This document shows positions 36,286-46,156 of a stretch of 64,000 nt of DNA, one piece after another. Source of the stretch: Dallia pectoralis (lineage: Eukaryota > Chordata > Actinopteri > Esociformes > Umbridae); assembly GCA_029465975.1 (NCBI GenBank), contig CM055741.1, forward strand, positions 837,720 through 901,719, in the 5' to 3' direction. A program made the position numbers and the translations under genes. A model generated the notes under the pieces. It was not told where the DNA came from. It ran no database searches and saw only the letters and a program-made list of their open reading frames with translations. The first letter of the stretch is position 1, and each line of letters opens with the position of its first letter.

Positions 36286-37462
36286 CCTAGATTATACGTC
36301 ACAATTAGTCAGTGTTATTGAACAGTGCTGTGATGAAAGTATCTCTCATTTGTTTTGGAAATGTTCATACACAAAGAAATTCTGGTCAGACTTTCTTGAA
36401 TTTATCCAAACCTACTTTGTTACAGACTTCTCATTTTCTTTCATGAATGTTCTCTTTGGTGTAATAGAGTCCAAGACAGACAAGGAAGGGAAATACTTCT
36501 GCTTGCTAAATATCACATACATAAATGTAAATTCAGGGGCTCTAAAATTTTTTTTCCTGCATTTAAGAATGAGATCAATTACTATTTTATTTCTATCAAA
36601 TTTTCTAATAACTGTAAAGCTATGAAAACTATGCAAATATATATTCTACCCTCATGTCTTCCTGTGCCTAAATGATATTTGAACTGTTCACTCACATAGC
36701 TGTTATTATCTGGACTAATTGATGTTTGGCCTTGCTAGTAGATTTCCTGGGATATTGGTTATTGTTATACTAACTGTGTCACTCTGTATGTATGTGTCTA
36801 AATGTATTATATGTATCTGCTAAAATATTCAATAAAGTTTATTGGAGAAAAAAAGTGGTGTTACCACGGTGCCCCCAAAAAGCTTATCCGCTCTTGTTTC
36901 AATTCTATATTATATCCGACACTTCTGTATAATAACTGTGTTTTTTATAAGCTTATGATATACCATCTATTAGAAAATTATGAACACAGTATATTAGCTT
37001 TCCAATGGCTCCTAAAGCTAAGGAAACTCCTTTTAAAATATATAATGGGATATACCCGTCAAGTGAATTTCTAAGACAACGATTTAATTTTGCAATGTTG
37101 ATTTTGGGAAAATATTTCATTCATAAATGCAAATGTATGAAGACGAAACCTTATGTTTCTGTATTTAAAAGAGACTTGATTTGTAAGTTTTTTCCAGCGT
37201 TGGAATGTATGAAAAGTAAAAAAGCCCAGATATTGACTGGAATAATAAGAGACATTGATCTCTTCAAAGAGGACTAAAGAGACCCTTTGTTTTTTATTAT
37301 TACTATTATTACTATACGTTTTATAACTGATATGTGCCTTGTTTAATACTCATTTACCTGTATTTCCCAAAGCCATTGTTGATGTATATTCTGTATTTGA
37401 TTTGTTCTTGATGTTCAATACAAAAAAAGGTTACGGCCGTGACCTAGATTATACGTCACAAT
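36286..37462 (+). mobile_element. LINE insertion with 20-bp target duplication in the gene H promoter
   Basis: CCTAGATTATACGTCACAAT occurs exactly at 36286-36305 and 37443-37462. Between them lie two LINE 3' ends in the plus orientation: 36306-36852, with a zinc-ribbon-like ORF2 C-terminus (CDESISHLFWKCSYTKKFW) and its own tail TTCAATAAAGTTTATTGG plus As, and 36853-37442, matching in antisense the LINE at 20.2-21 kb and ending TTCAATACAAAAAAAGG. The duplicated 20-mer contains the cluster promoter box. Both parts are 5'-truncated and dead. Confidence 0.8.
36287..36302 (-). promoter_or_regulatory. proximal promoter box of gene H
   Basis: GTGACGTATAATCTAG on the minus strand, about 255 bp before the start codon. 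It is one of two copies created by the LINE target duplication. Confidence 0.6.
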
Positions 37463-37504
37463 GTGGCAGCATCAAATAATAGACCCACTACACCATCTGC
37501 TGAC
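37444..37504 (-). promoter_or_regulatory. distal promoter motif pair of gene H
   Basis: The other copy of GTGACGTATAATCTAG (37444-37459) keeps its CTCF-like partner GTCAGCAGATGGTG (37491-37504), start-to-start distance 45 bp. The insertion has moved this partner more than 1.4 kb from the gene H start. Confidence 0.6.
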
Positions 37505-37639
37505 AACAGTGAATTTACTGTCAGAAGTCAAAGTACTGACCATCCTCTCTTTCCATTTAAATCATTCGTAATATTTGTTACTCTTTAACGCTGTGTTTTA
37601 ATTTCTGCAACCCAAAATATTTGTATAAAACAGATCGGT

Positions 37640-37990
37640 CCATCAGGACCAAAACCTCACGACATAAGAACAGTTTCTTCCTCCGTGCTACTGGCCTCCT
37701 CAACAAGGCCAGAGGTGCACACAAACCTTAATCTCTGACCCATTGCACATAAGCCTTGAACTCTGACCCATTCCTTTTTGCACATTGCCTGATTTTGTAC
37801 TACAATATTTGCTCTATTGCACTGTTGTTTTTCGGTAATTTGTTTAGCATCTTGTATATTACTTATCCATCTACCCCCTCAGCCCCTTAGTATAATTTAT
37901 ATTGTTATATTTATATGTTGTATGTATGCACCTTCCTGCCATAGTAAATTCCTTGTATGTTTACACATTCATGGCGATTAAACACTTTTC
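37640..37990 (+). mobile_element. 3' end of a LINE (L2/Rex-like)
   Basis: Carries CATCAGGACCAAAACCTCAC, ATAAGAACAGTTTCTTCCTC and a tail with CACCTTCCTGCCATAGTAAA and TTCCTTGTATG, typical of the last ORF2 codons and 3' UTR of fish LINEs. Related short pieces lie at about 56600-56725 and 57060-57240. Family name uncertain. Confidence 0.6.
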
Positions 37991-37996
37991 TGATTT

Positions 37997-38550
37997 ACAC
38001 TGAGTCTGTTTATTATGTTCACATTTACACTGAGTCTGTGTATTATGTTCACATTTACACTGAGTCTGTGTACTATGTTCACATTTACACTGAGTCTGTG
38101 TATTATGTTCACATTTACACTGAGTCTGTGTATTATGTTCACATTTACTCTGAGTCTGTGTATTATGTTCACATTTACACTGAGTCTGTGTATTATGTTC
38201 ACATTTACACTGAGTCTGTGTACTATGTTCACATTTACACTGAGTCTGTGTATTATGTTCACATTTACACTGAGTCTGTGTATTATGTTCACATTTACTC
38301 TGAGTCTGTGTATTATGTTCACATTTACACTGAGTCTGTGTATTATGTTCACATTTACACTGAGTCTGTGTACTATGTTCACATTTACACTGAGTCTGTG
38401 TATTATGTTCACATTTACACTGAGTCTGTGTACTTTGTTCACATTTACACTGAGTCTGTGTACTATGTTCACATTTACACTGAGTCTGTGTACTATGTTC
38501 ACATTTACACTGAGTCTGTGTATTATGTTCACATTTACACTGAGTCTCTG
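37997..38550. repeat. 30-bp minisatellite, about 18 copies
   Basis: Unit TTTACACTGAGTCTGTGTAT then TATGTTCACA. It starts directly at the LINE tail and ends before the gene I 3' flank; the multiple-of-three period leaves it open in several frames. Confidence 0.95.
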
Positions 38551-38834
38551 TACTACATAGATACTTACAGTGAGTAAAAGTATTATATGGGTAAATATTT
38601 GCCCAGAATAAGTGCAGTTGTTCCACAGTGTGATGGGTTACAGGTAGAAGCTTTGCTAAATGGAACAAAAAACACATCAGCCATAAACATTGCTGAGGAG
38701 TAAAGAAGGTGAGAGCCTGGAGTTTCCATGACAACTGAGGTAATGCTGAAGGCATCTGTTCGAACTAAAACAATTATGAAGGATATGGAAAAGATAGAAA
38801 GAGTGAATGTCTGTGACCACAAGGTTGAGTCGTG

Positions 38835-40745
38835 TCAACTCAGCGGTGAGAAACTAGGGCCAGAATGCATCTCTCCTACATGTGTTCTCTGGTGTACTAT
38901 CAGGTTGTTTGACTGCGCAAAACTCTTCCCACATTGATCACAGATGTAAGGTTTCTCTCCCGAGTGAGTTCTCTGGTGGGATGTCAGGTGGCTGAGCTGA
39001 GTAAAACTCTTTCTACACTCCTCACAACTATAAGGTTTCTCTCCTGTGTGAGTTCTCTGGTGTGATTTCAAATGACATGGCTGGCTAAAGCCCTTCCCAC
39101 ACTCATTACAAATATAAGGCTTTTCTCCAGTGTGTGTCCTTAAGTGCGATATCAGGTTGTTTGACTGAGCAAAACTCTTCCCACACTGATCACAGCTAAA
39201 AGGTTTCTGCCCTGTGTGAATTCTCAGGTGGGACTTCAGATTGCTGGGTTGAGAAAAACTCTTCCCACACTGATCGCAACTATAAGGTTTCTCACAAGTA
39301 TCTGTTTGTTTATGTTCAATAGGTTGATAATCTTGACAAAAGATTTTACCATATTGATTACAGCTATAAGAGTGATCTCCCGTGTGAGATCTCTGGTGAA
39401 TCTCCAAAAACTGTGACGTTAAAAAGTTTTTCCCACAGTCAGGGCAGTGGTAACGTCTCCGTCCAGTTTGGGATTGCTTGGGTACAACCGTATCACCTGC
39501 GGTAGTAAAACACTTTTCACATACATCTGGTGCCTTTTCACAAGCTCTCTTATGCAACCTCATTGAAAATGATCTAGAGCACTGAATTCCACACTGAGAA
39601 CAGTGGTCAGGTTTCCTTCCTCTGGGTTTCTGCTGGTGTTTCCTGAGCTGACTAGAGAGACTCTTCTCTGCCTCTTCAGCATCATGTTGGTGAGGCACCC
39701 CTTTGATCAATTAAAAAAAAGAGTCAGTTGTGGTCCATGGCATTAAGGATGTTAAAAACAATAACATGTTGTTGCCAAGATAATATTTAGTATTGTTTCC
39801 ACGATGGTTGGAAAGAAAACATTTGTGTGAAACAATACTTTGAATGAAAATCACATATAGTATAAATATTATATGATAGTATAATATTATACACAGATAC
39901 AACTAGGGGCATTGATATGATTGCTTCCAATAAGGTTCTAGAACTCACTTGGACACTCTAATTCTCCCTGTAGTTTTCTGACGGATCCAATCACATGTAG
40001 TGTTTTCCTGAAGTCAAACAGCCGCACAGATACACTCTTTAGACACAGCACCTCAGGGACCAATGAAATGGGCATACTGTTGTCCTGGTAACCATACAGA
40101 CGGGAAAGACACACATCACTTTGGATGACTCGACTGTAGTCATAAAGAGTAGACAGGCATAAATCATTATGATCGGGAACTGCTTTATAAAAACCCTTGT
40201 CCAGGAGAATCTACTCTACCGTGTCAGGATCTTCGGGTTGTGGAAGCTTCCCATAAGATTCCGGATAATATTGTCTCTCTTCTGTGGAAACAGGAAGCAC
40301 TGTGTCATTGTGGTGAAACGAAGTGTTGTGTGTGGTCTGTTCTATTGTGTATGCTCAATGGTTCATATATGTAGTAATGCAGACGTGTTTAGTAATGTAG
40401 AAAGTCCATTCAAACGAACATCAGTTCAACGGATGTAGTTTGAAAACACAACTTACCGGTGTTAATATGATCTCCCGTTTTCCCTTCTTCGTCGTCCTTC
40501 TCCCTTTTCAATGTGACAGTCATCTCCTCTTCCTCCTCCCTGCTTTTCTCCTGGTCTTTTACAGTGACAGCCTGCTCCTCTTTCACACTGAACCATCCTT
40601 CCTCAGGTATAATAGCTTCTACATCTCCTTCCGTATTTACTATGACTTCATTCTCTTCTTCTTTCACCACTATGTTCAGCCACATCCCCTGGTTTTCCGT
40701 CCAGCTGAGCTTTTCTGTAGCAGGTGAGTGGTTCAGAGAGCTCAT
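38835..40745 (-). CDS. C2H2 zinc-finger protein, gene I (2 exons, 6 good and 3 degenerate fingers)
   Basis: Exons complement(40457-40745) and complement(38835-39700), 384 residues. Exon 1: MSSLNHSPATEKLSWTENQG then MWLNIVVKEEENE (Ser for the usual Cys of CWTE), VKEE repeats, MTVTLKRE; donor ACCG|GTAAGT, phase 1. The acceptor AATTGATCAAAG after a T-run gives G|GG and the linker VPHQHDAEEAEKS. Degenerate fingers come first: CSQCGIQ...LHKRAC (last His replaced by Cys), a C..C unit without histidines, and CNQYGK...EHKQTD lacking one Cys and one His. Six fingers are complete (LTSQFLEIH plus the last five). The GKSFAQSNNL finger occurs twice, an internal duplication. No cluster promoter box was found upstream. 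Confidence 0.8.
39949..40140 (-). other. possible cryptic exon in the gene I intron
   Basis: Minus strand is open for more than 60 codons: GYQDNSMPISLVPEVLCLKS then VSVRLFDFRKTLHVIG, ending CCAA|GTGAGT. The motif pairs GYQDNS and VSVRL.D.R reappear in the gene J intron, where each has become a minisatellite. A plausible acceptor (TGGTTACCAG) exists, but splicing from exon 1 through it would read a stop, so I do not include it in the gene model. Confidence 0.4.
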
Positions 40746-41109
40746 ATTAGATCTGTTAGACAGTCTGTTATCAGACTAATAACTTCATAAGCTAGCTAGC
40801 TCATAAACACCAGGATGACGACATGAATATTAATGCACGATTGATTTCTAGCTAGACGTTTGTGCGTAGAGCAAAGTGACTAAATACACAGACGTGTCTA
40901 AAGGCGTTTAATTATTCCGCTATGTTGGTAAACACGTAATGTTGTTCCAGACACAACAGCAAAGCGCGACACATACGCTGCTCGATAGCTATTGGCTCAA
41001 TCTGAATGCTTGAACCAATCATCTCCCACCCGCTTCCACTGCACCCTCCCCCGGACGTGCGTGCTTTGTGCTACACTGTTAATGTTCCCCTTGTAGGCCT
41101 TTAGTTGCT

Positions 41110-41817
41110 CAACTGAACTTCCAAAATAATATGAACATTTCACACGCTTTTTTTCAACCGCGAATTTCTAGAGAAAGCTAGTCTCCATTTAATTGGTTGC
41201 ATGCAATAACTTTTTTGTCATTAACAACAATTATTGCAAAGAACAATTATAGCAAAAAAATTAATGCCAGAATTGTAAAAATGTTGCATGAAAAAAGTAT
41301 GATTCAAACCAATATTATTTATTAGATATTTGTCACCCCCTCCATTTCAGAAGGGTTTAAAGGTTCAGGATTAATCACCAACATTTTAGGTTGTACTTAT
41401 TTCGCACTCTCGTTGATAATCGTTGTTACTAGTGTATCGACAGAAAATTGAAAGCAATAAAATGTATATGTATAGCAGTAATAATAATCTCTCTCTCCTG
41501 CAGGAATGAGAAAGTCAGACAATGAATGTAGTAGATGTTTAAATAAGTGGTCAATGCACATATACTGCTGCAGGATGAGTTTAAATCTAGTTAACAGCTA
41601 TCTCCTCGACTCATCCATTTTATTGTCAATTACCACATTAAAACTGAGCAACAATGGTCATATTTTGCCCATTAACATGATTGAATCAAATAAGTAAATA
41701 TCTAAATTCTAGCGATATCTGGCCAAAAAATAAATCTGGTCCTCTGAAAATAATCAGCTGAGAGTTTGAGGGTGAATAATGTGGAAAAATCAGGTTGCCT
41801 TCCACAGTGTGATATTG
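41110..41817. other. intergenic, no gene seen
   Basis: AT-rich DNA between gene I and gene J. No finger coding, promoter box or recognised mobile element. A TTTATT (AATAAA on the minus strand) at 41818-41823 may be the gene J poly(A) signal, about 300 bp past its stop. Confidence 0.5.
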
Positions 41818-42119
41818 TTTATTGACAACAAGAGCAAGCATACCAGCAGACAAAGCAAGCAGGCAAGACCAATATCCGTTTGATAAATCTAGGACGGTTC
41901 CTTGTTTTTTAAATCCCTGTTTGTAACATCTTTTGCATCATAAAGCGTCTGGCAAAACCTGGTTACATTAATTACATTTAAAACAGCTTTAAAACATCAA
42001 ACAGCAATTCTAGTTTTCAGAGACGGTACTAACAACTACTTCTGCTACCCAGGTCTCCAGAGTGTATTTTCTGATGTTTATCTCAGAGCATTATCAGATT
42101 ATTTTGTCACCTTACACAG

Positions 42120-45030
42120 CTATAATGATTCTATCCTGTGTGTTCTCTGGTGTACTGCTAGGTTGCTTGAGGTAGAAAAACTCTTACTACAGTTTGAGTA
42201 GTGGTAAGGTTTCTCTCCTGTGTGTATTCTCTGGTGTGATCTTAATTTTCCTGAACTTACAAATCTCTTCCCACAGTCAGAGCAATGGAAAGGCCTCTCT
42301 CCTGTGTGTATTCTCTGATGTTGGTTCAGGTGACTAGGCTGAGTAAAACTCTTCCCACACTCATCACAGCCATAAGGCTTCTCTCCTGTGTGTGTTCTCC
42401 AGTGTGATATTAGGTAGGCAGAGGTACCAAAGCTCTTTCCACAGTAGGAGCAGTTGTAGGGCTTCTCTCCGGTGTGCACTCTCTTGTGTACAGTCAGGTA
42501 TGATGACTGAGCAAAACGCTTTCCGCACTGACCACAGCCATAAGGCCTCTCTACTGTATGTGTTCTCTCTGGGTTTTTCAGATTGTTTAATCGAGCAAAA
42601 CTCTTGGCACAATGAGAGCAGTGGTAAGGCTTCTCTATGCTATGCACCCTCTTGTGTAGATTCATGTTATATGACCGAGTGAATCTTTTCCCACACAGAT
42701 CAAAGACATGAGGCTTCTTCCCTGTAGGTATTCTCCTTTTTCTTATTTGTTCACTTGCATTTTCAGTAGGTCTCTGCTGGTGTTTCTTGAGGTGTTCTGA
42801 TCTGAAAAGACTGTTCTCTGCTTTGTCATCACAATGTTTTTGACGCTTCCGACAATATTTAGGTGACTCCCCCTGGGTGACAAAATTAGATGGTTAACAC
42901 TCACCTTCTGTTATTCTAAACCAGTCAAACCTGAGACCAACTATACTTGGATTTACATTTAATATATATTTAAAGTATCAGTATTGTACATAGGATTTAG
43001 TTTCAAGATGGCTTGATATTCTTTAACAGTTCATCTGGGACAAATGGTCGGTTGCTAAGGCAGCAACACTGGGAAAGATTGTGTTTACCCGGCCTGTACT
43101 GTCAGTAAGGAAATATGGGAAACAAAACTAGCATTTACTTTGATGTGTCAAATCTCTTCCGCTCATGGTTCCATTCAGACCCAGAGAGTTCCTGCAGTCC
43201 ACCAGCCCCACAGTTCCATTCAGACCCAGAGAGTTCCTGCAGTCCACCAGCCCCACAGTTCCATTCAGACCCAGAGAGTTCCTGCAGTCCACCAGCCCCA
43301 CAGTTCCATTCAGCCCCAGAGAGTTCCTGCAGTCCACCAGCCCCACAGTTCCATTCAGCCCCAGAGAGTTCCTGCAGTCCACCAGCCCCACAGTTCCATT
43401 CAGACCCAGAGAGTTCCTGCAGTCCACCAGCCCCACAGTTCCATTCAGACCCAGAGAGTTCCTGCAGTCCACCAGCCCCACAGTTCCATTCAGCCCCAGA
43501 GAGTTCCTGCAGTCCACCAGCCCCACAGTTCCATTCAGACCCAGAGAGTTCCTGCAGTCCACCAGCCCCACAGTTCCATTCAGACCCAGAGAGTTCCTGC
43601 AGTCCACCAGCCCCACAGTTCCATTCAGACCCAGAGAGTTCCTGCAGTCCACCAGCCCCACAGTTCCATTCAGACCCAGAGAGTTCCTGCAGTCCACCAG
43701 CCCCACAGTTCCATTCAGACCCAGAGAGTTCCTGCAGTCCACCAGCCCCACAGTTCCATTCAGACCCAGAGAGTTCCTGCATTCCACCAGCCCCACAGTT
43801 CCATTCAGACCCAGAGAGTTCCTGCAGTCCACCAGCCCCACAGTTCCATTCAGCCCCAGAGAGTTCCTGCAGTCCACCAGCCTCACAGACACTCTCTTCA
43901 GCCCCAGTAGTAAAGTCCTACTGACACCCAGGGATCCAGGACAGGACAGCAGAGGAAGGATACGGTTGTTCTGGTACAAATAAAAGAGTCACATATCATA
44001 TGAATAGACTGTTGTCCTGGTAACCACAAGAAGGGACACACCCAATATTATGGATGGTGACTAGACTGTTGTCCTGGTAACCACAAGAAGGGACACACCC
44101 AATATTATGGATTGTGACTAGACTGTTGTCCTGGTAACCACAAGAAGGGACACACCCAATATTATGGATTGTGACTAGACTGTTGTCCTGGTAACCACAA
44201 GAAGGGACACACCCAATATTATGGATTGTAACTAGACTGTTGTCATAAAGAGGAGACAGAACCAGACCAACTACCAACTAACTAGAAATACCCACACATA
44301 GACAGTACTTAATGGTGTTAATTCAATGGTGGCCCCTCATTTGTAGAAATACCCATATATAGACGGTACTTACTGGTGTTAATTCAATGGTGGCCCCTTC
44401 ATTTGTAGAAATACCAACATATAGACAGTACTTACTGGTGTTAATTCAATGGTGCCCCCTTAATTTGTAGAAATACCCACATATAGACAGTACTTACTGG
44501 TGTTAATTCAATGGTGGCCCCTTAATTTGTAGAAATACCCACATATAGACAGTACTTACTGGTGTTAATTCAATGGTGGCCCCTTCATTTGTAGAAATAC
44601 CCACATATAGACAGTACTTACTGGTGTTAATTCAATGGTGGCCCCTTCATTTGTAGAAATACCCACATATAGACAGTACTTACTGGTGTTAATTCAATGG
44701 TGGCCCCTTCATTTGTAGAAATACCCACATATAGACAGTACTTACTGGTGTTAATTCGACCAGCGGTTTCTCTTTCTCTTCTAATTTGACAGTAATAGGC
44801 TCCTTCTTCATTCTCAAAACGACCCCTTTTTCTTTAATCTCAATCAAATTCTCCGCCTCTTTCCTCTCATTCTCAGGTCCATCCTTCTCCTCTTTCACTG
44901 TAACAGCCCGACCCTCCACTTCTTTTACTGTCTCGGCCTCCTCTTTATTCTCCTCTTTGATGTTCAGCCACAGACCCTGTTTCTCCGTCCAACAGATCTC
45001 TTCTTTATCAGGGTGGTTTAGTGAATTCAT
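42120..45030 (-). CDS. C2H2 zinc-finger protein, gene J (2 exons, 7 fingers, 3 degenerate)
   Basis: Exons complement(44746-45030) and complement(42120-42872), 345 residues. Exon 1: MNSLNHPDKEEICWTEKQGL then WLNIKEENKEE, acidic repeats with VKEE and ITVKLEEKE, ending at codon boundary CCA|GTAAGTACTG (phase 0, unlike the other genes). Exon 2 starts GGG GAG TCA after TTTGTCACCCAG, also phase 0, giving an open frame. Fingers 1 (first Cys to Phe), 2 (first His to Pro, LKNPERTH) and 7 (first Cys to Tyr) have each lost a zinc ligand; 3 to 6 are intact. The intron carries three private minisatellites. It may be decaying or may bind with four fingers. Confidence 0.75.
43171..43890. repeat. 45-bp minisatellite in the gene J intron, 16 copies
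   Basis: Unit CCATTCAGACCCAGAGAGTT, CCTGCAGTCCACCAGCCCCA, CAGTT. On the minus strand each copy reads LVDCRNSLGLNGTVG and the array is preceded by KRVSVR, matching the cryptic exon of gene I. GAC/GCC variants (Asp or Ala in the plus reading) mark sub-blocks. Confidence 0.95.
44007..44253. repeat. 57-bp minisatellite in the gene J intron, about 4 copies
   Basis: Unit GACTGTTGTCCTGGTAACCA, CAAGAAGGGACACACCCAAT, ATTATGGATTGTGACTA. On the minus strand each reads GYQDNSLVTIHNIGCVPSC, again corresponding to the cryptic-exon region of gene I. Confidence 0.93.
44281..44745. repeat. 62-bp array containing the gene J splice donor, 8 copies
   Basis: Copies start at 44281, 44343, 44405, 44467, 44529, 44591, 44653 and 44715. 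Each includes, on the minus strand, GAATTAACACCA|GTAAGTAC, the very end of exon 1 and its donor. The copy nearest the gene is the real exon edge. The donor is mutated only in the farthest copy (44311, ATTAAG). Confidence 0.93.
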
Positions 45031-45439
45031 TGTCAGGATGTTAGCTTGCTAGGCTACCGCTAACTTAATCAAGCTAACTTAAGCAAGCTAACAGCAAACA
45101 GTCAGAACCCTGATCTAAATACACAACGTAATAAAATGAAATCATTAAATCGGCTGGCCAGTACAAACAAAGGCTGTTCTAAACACAGTGACAAATATGC
45201 ACTTAATAAGTAAAAACAATACGTTTTTGCGAACTGTTATAAAACAAACGTCCCATAGTGTTTTCATTCGATTTTTAATTTACACCATTATTTTAATTTA
45301 TACTTTTTATTAATTCCCAGTTGGGAAATTATTTTTTGACACTCTGTTAGATCAAACAATAGCTACACATGCCTGAAATACACACCCATGTTCATATTTT
45401 ATCACAAGTGTTATTTCTGGTAAAAACTGGTAGAATGGT

Positions 45440-45720
45440 ATTGACGCTAGAATCTATTTCGTTTAGGTGCAATCCTGCGGGTGAAAAACACATTTGTGTG
45501 CCATCAATGCAGCCAATCGCATTAGGAAGTCCTAAAATAAATTCAAATAATTTATACCAGTCTGATCTTGCAGCACCATGTCATTAACCGAATATAACGG
45601 CTCTGCATACAGTGGCTGTAATACTGCCTTAAATCTGACGTTTGCAAAAAACGTACTGCGACACAAATAATCTGCTCGGATGTAAGAGCATGTCCACGAT
45701 GGGTTACATTAGTGATATGA
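45440..45720 (-). pseudogene. relic of a Harbinger-type (HARBI1-like) transposase
   Basis: Minus-strand reading gives RGHALTSEQIICVAVRFFAN and, after a stop and frame drift, LGLPNAIGCIDGTQ. The GLPNAIGCIDGT motif surrounds the first catalytic aspartate of PIF/Harbinger transposases. Only this fragment is readable. Confidence 0.6.
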
Positions 45721-46156
45721 GGATAGATAAGGTTATGTAGCTACATCTGATAGACTGTAAAGAAAAACTATACCGCTCAGATAGGAAGTTATCTGGAAAT
45801 TAAAATACATCTAGTCGGGTTTCCTCAATATAATATCCCGACGTATGTTTAACTCAAGTAATACATCTTCTTCATCTGCAGGATCGTGTAACACAAAGGA
45901 CATGTCACGTTCGAGAAAAAAACCTTTAATCTTTAACGTCACCTAAGTAAGTTAATAAAACAATCCTATTTTATTCATGCAGATGACAACACTGCGCTAA
46001 AATGCACCTGATACAGACTGAATTAATTAAAAATGAAATGAAAGAGCGCTGTGTCAGAGGGAGACTGAGAGAAACTCCAGGTTTATTGAAGAAAAACTGC
46101 TCCCGACCAGGTTAGGTTCACAGACTGAGTTACCATAGTAACTGACTCTGAGGTAA

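Noticed and set aside
43115..43983. Proline/serine-rich frames of 250-270 codons on the plus strand
   Set aside because: Antisense readings of the 45-bp array; only the minus-strand reading has a counterpart in another gene.
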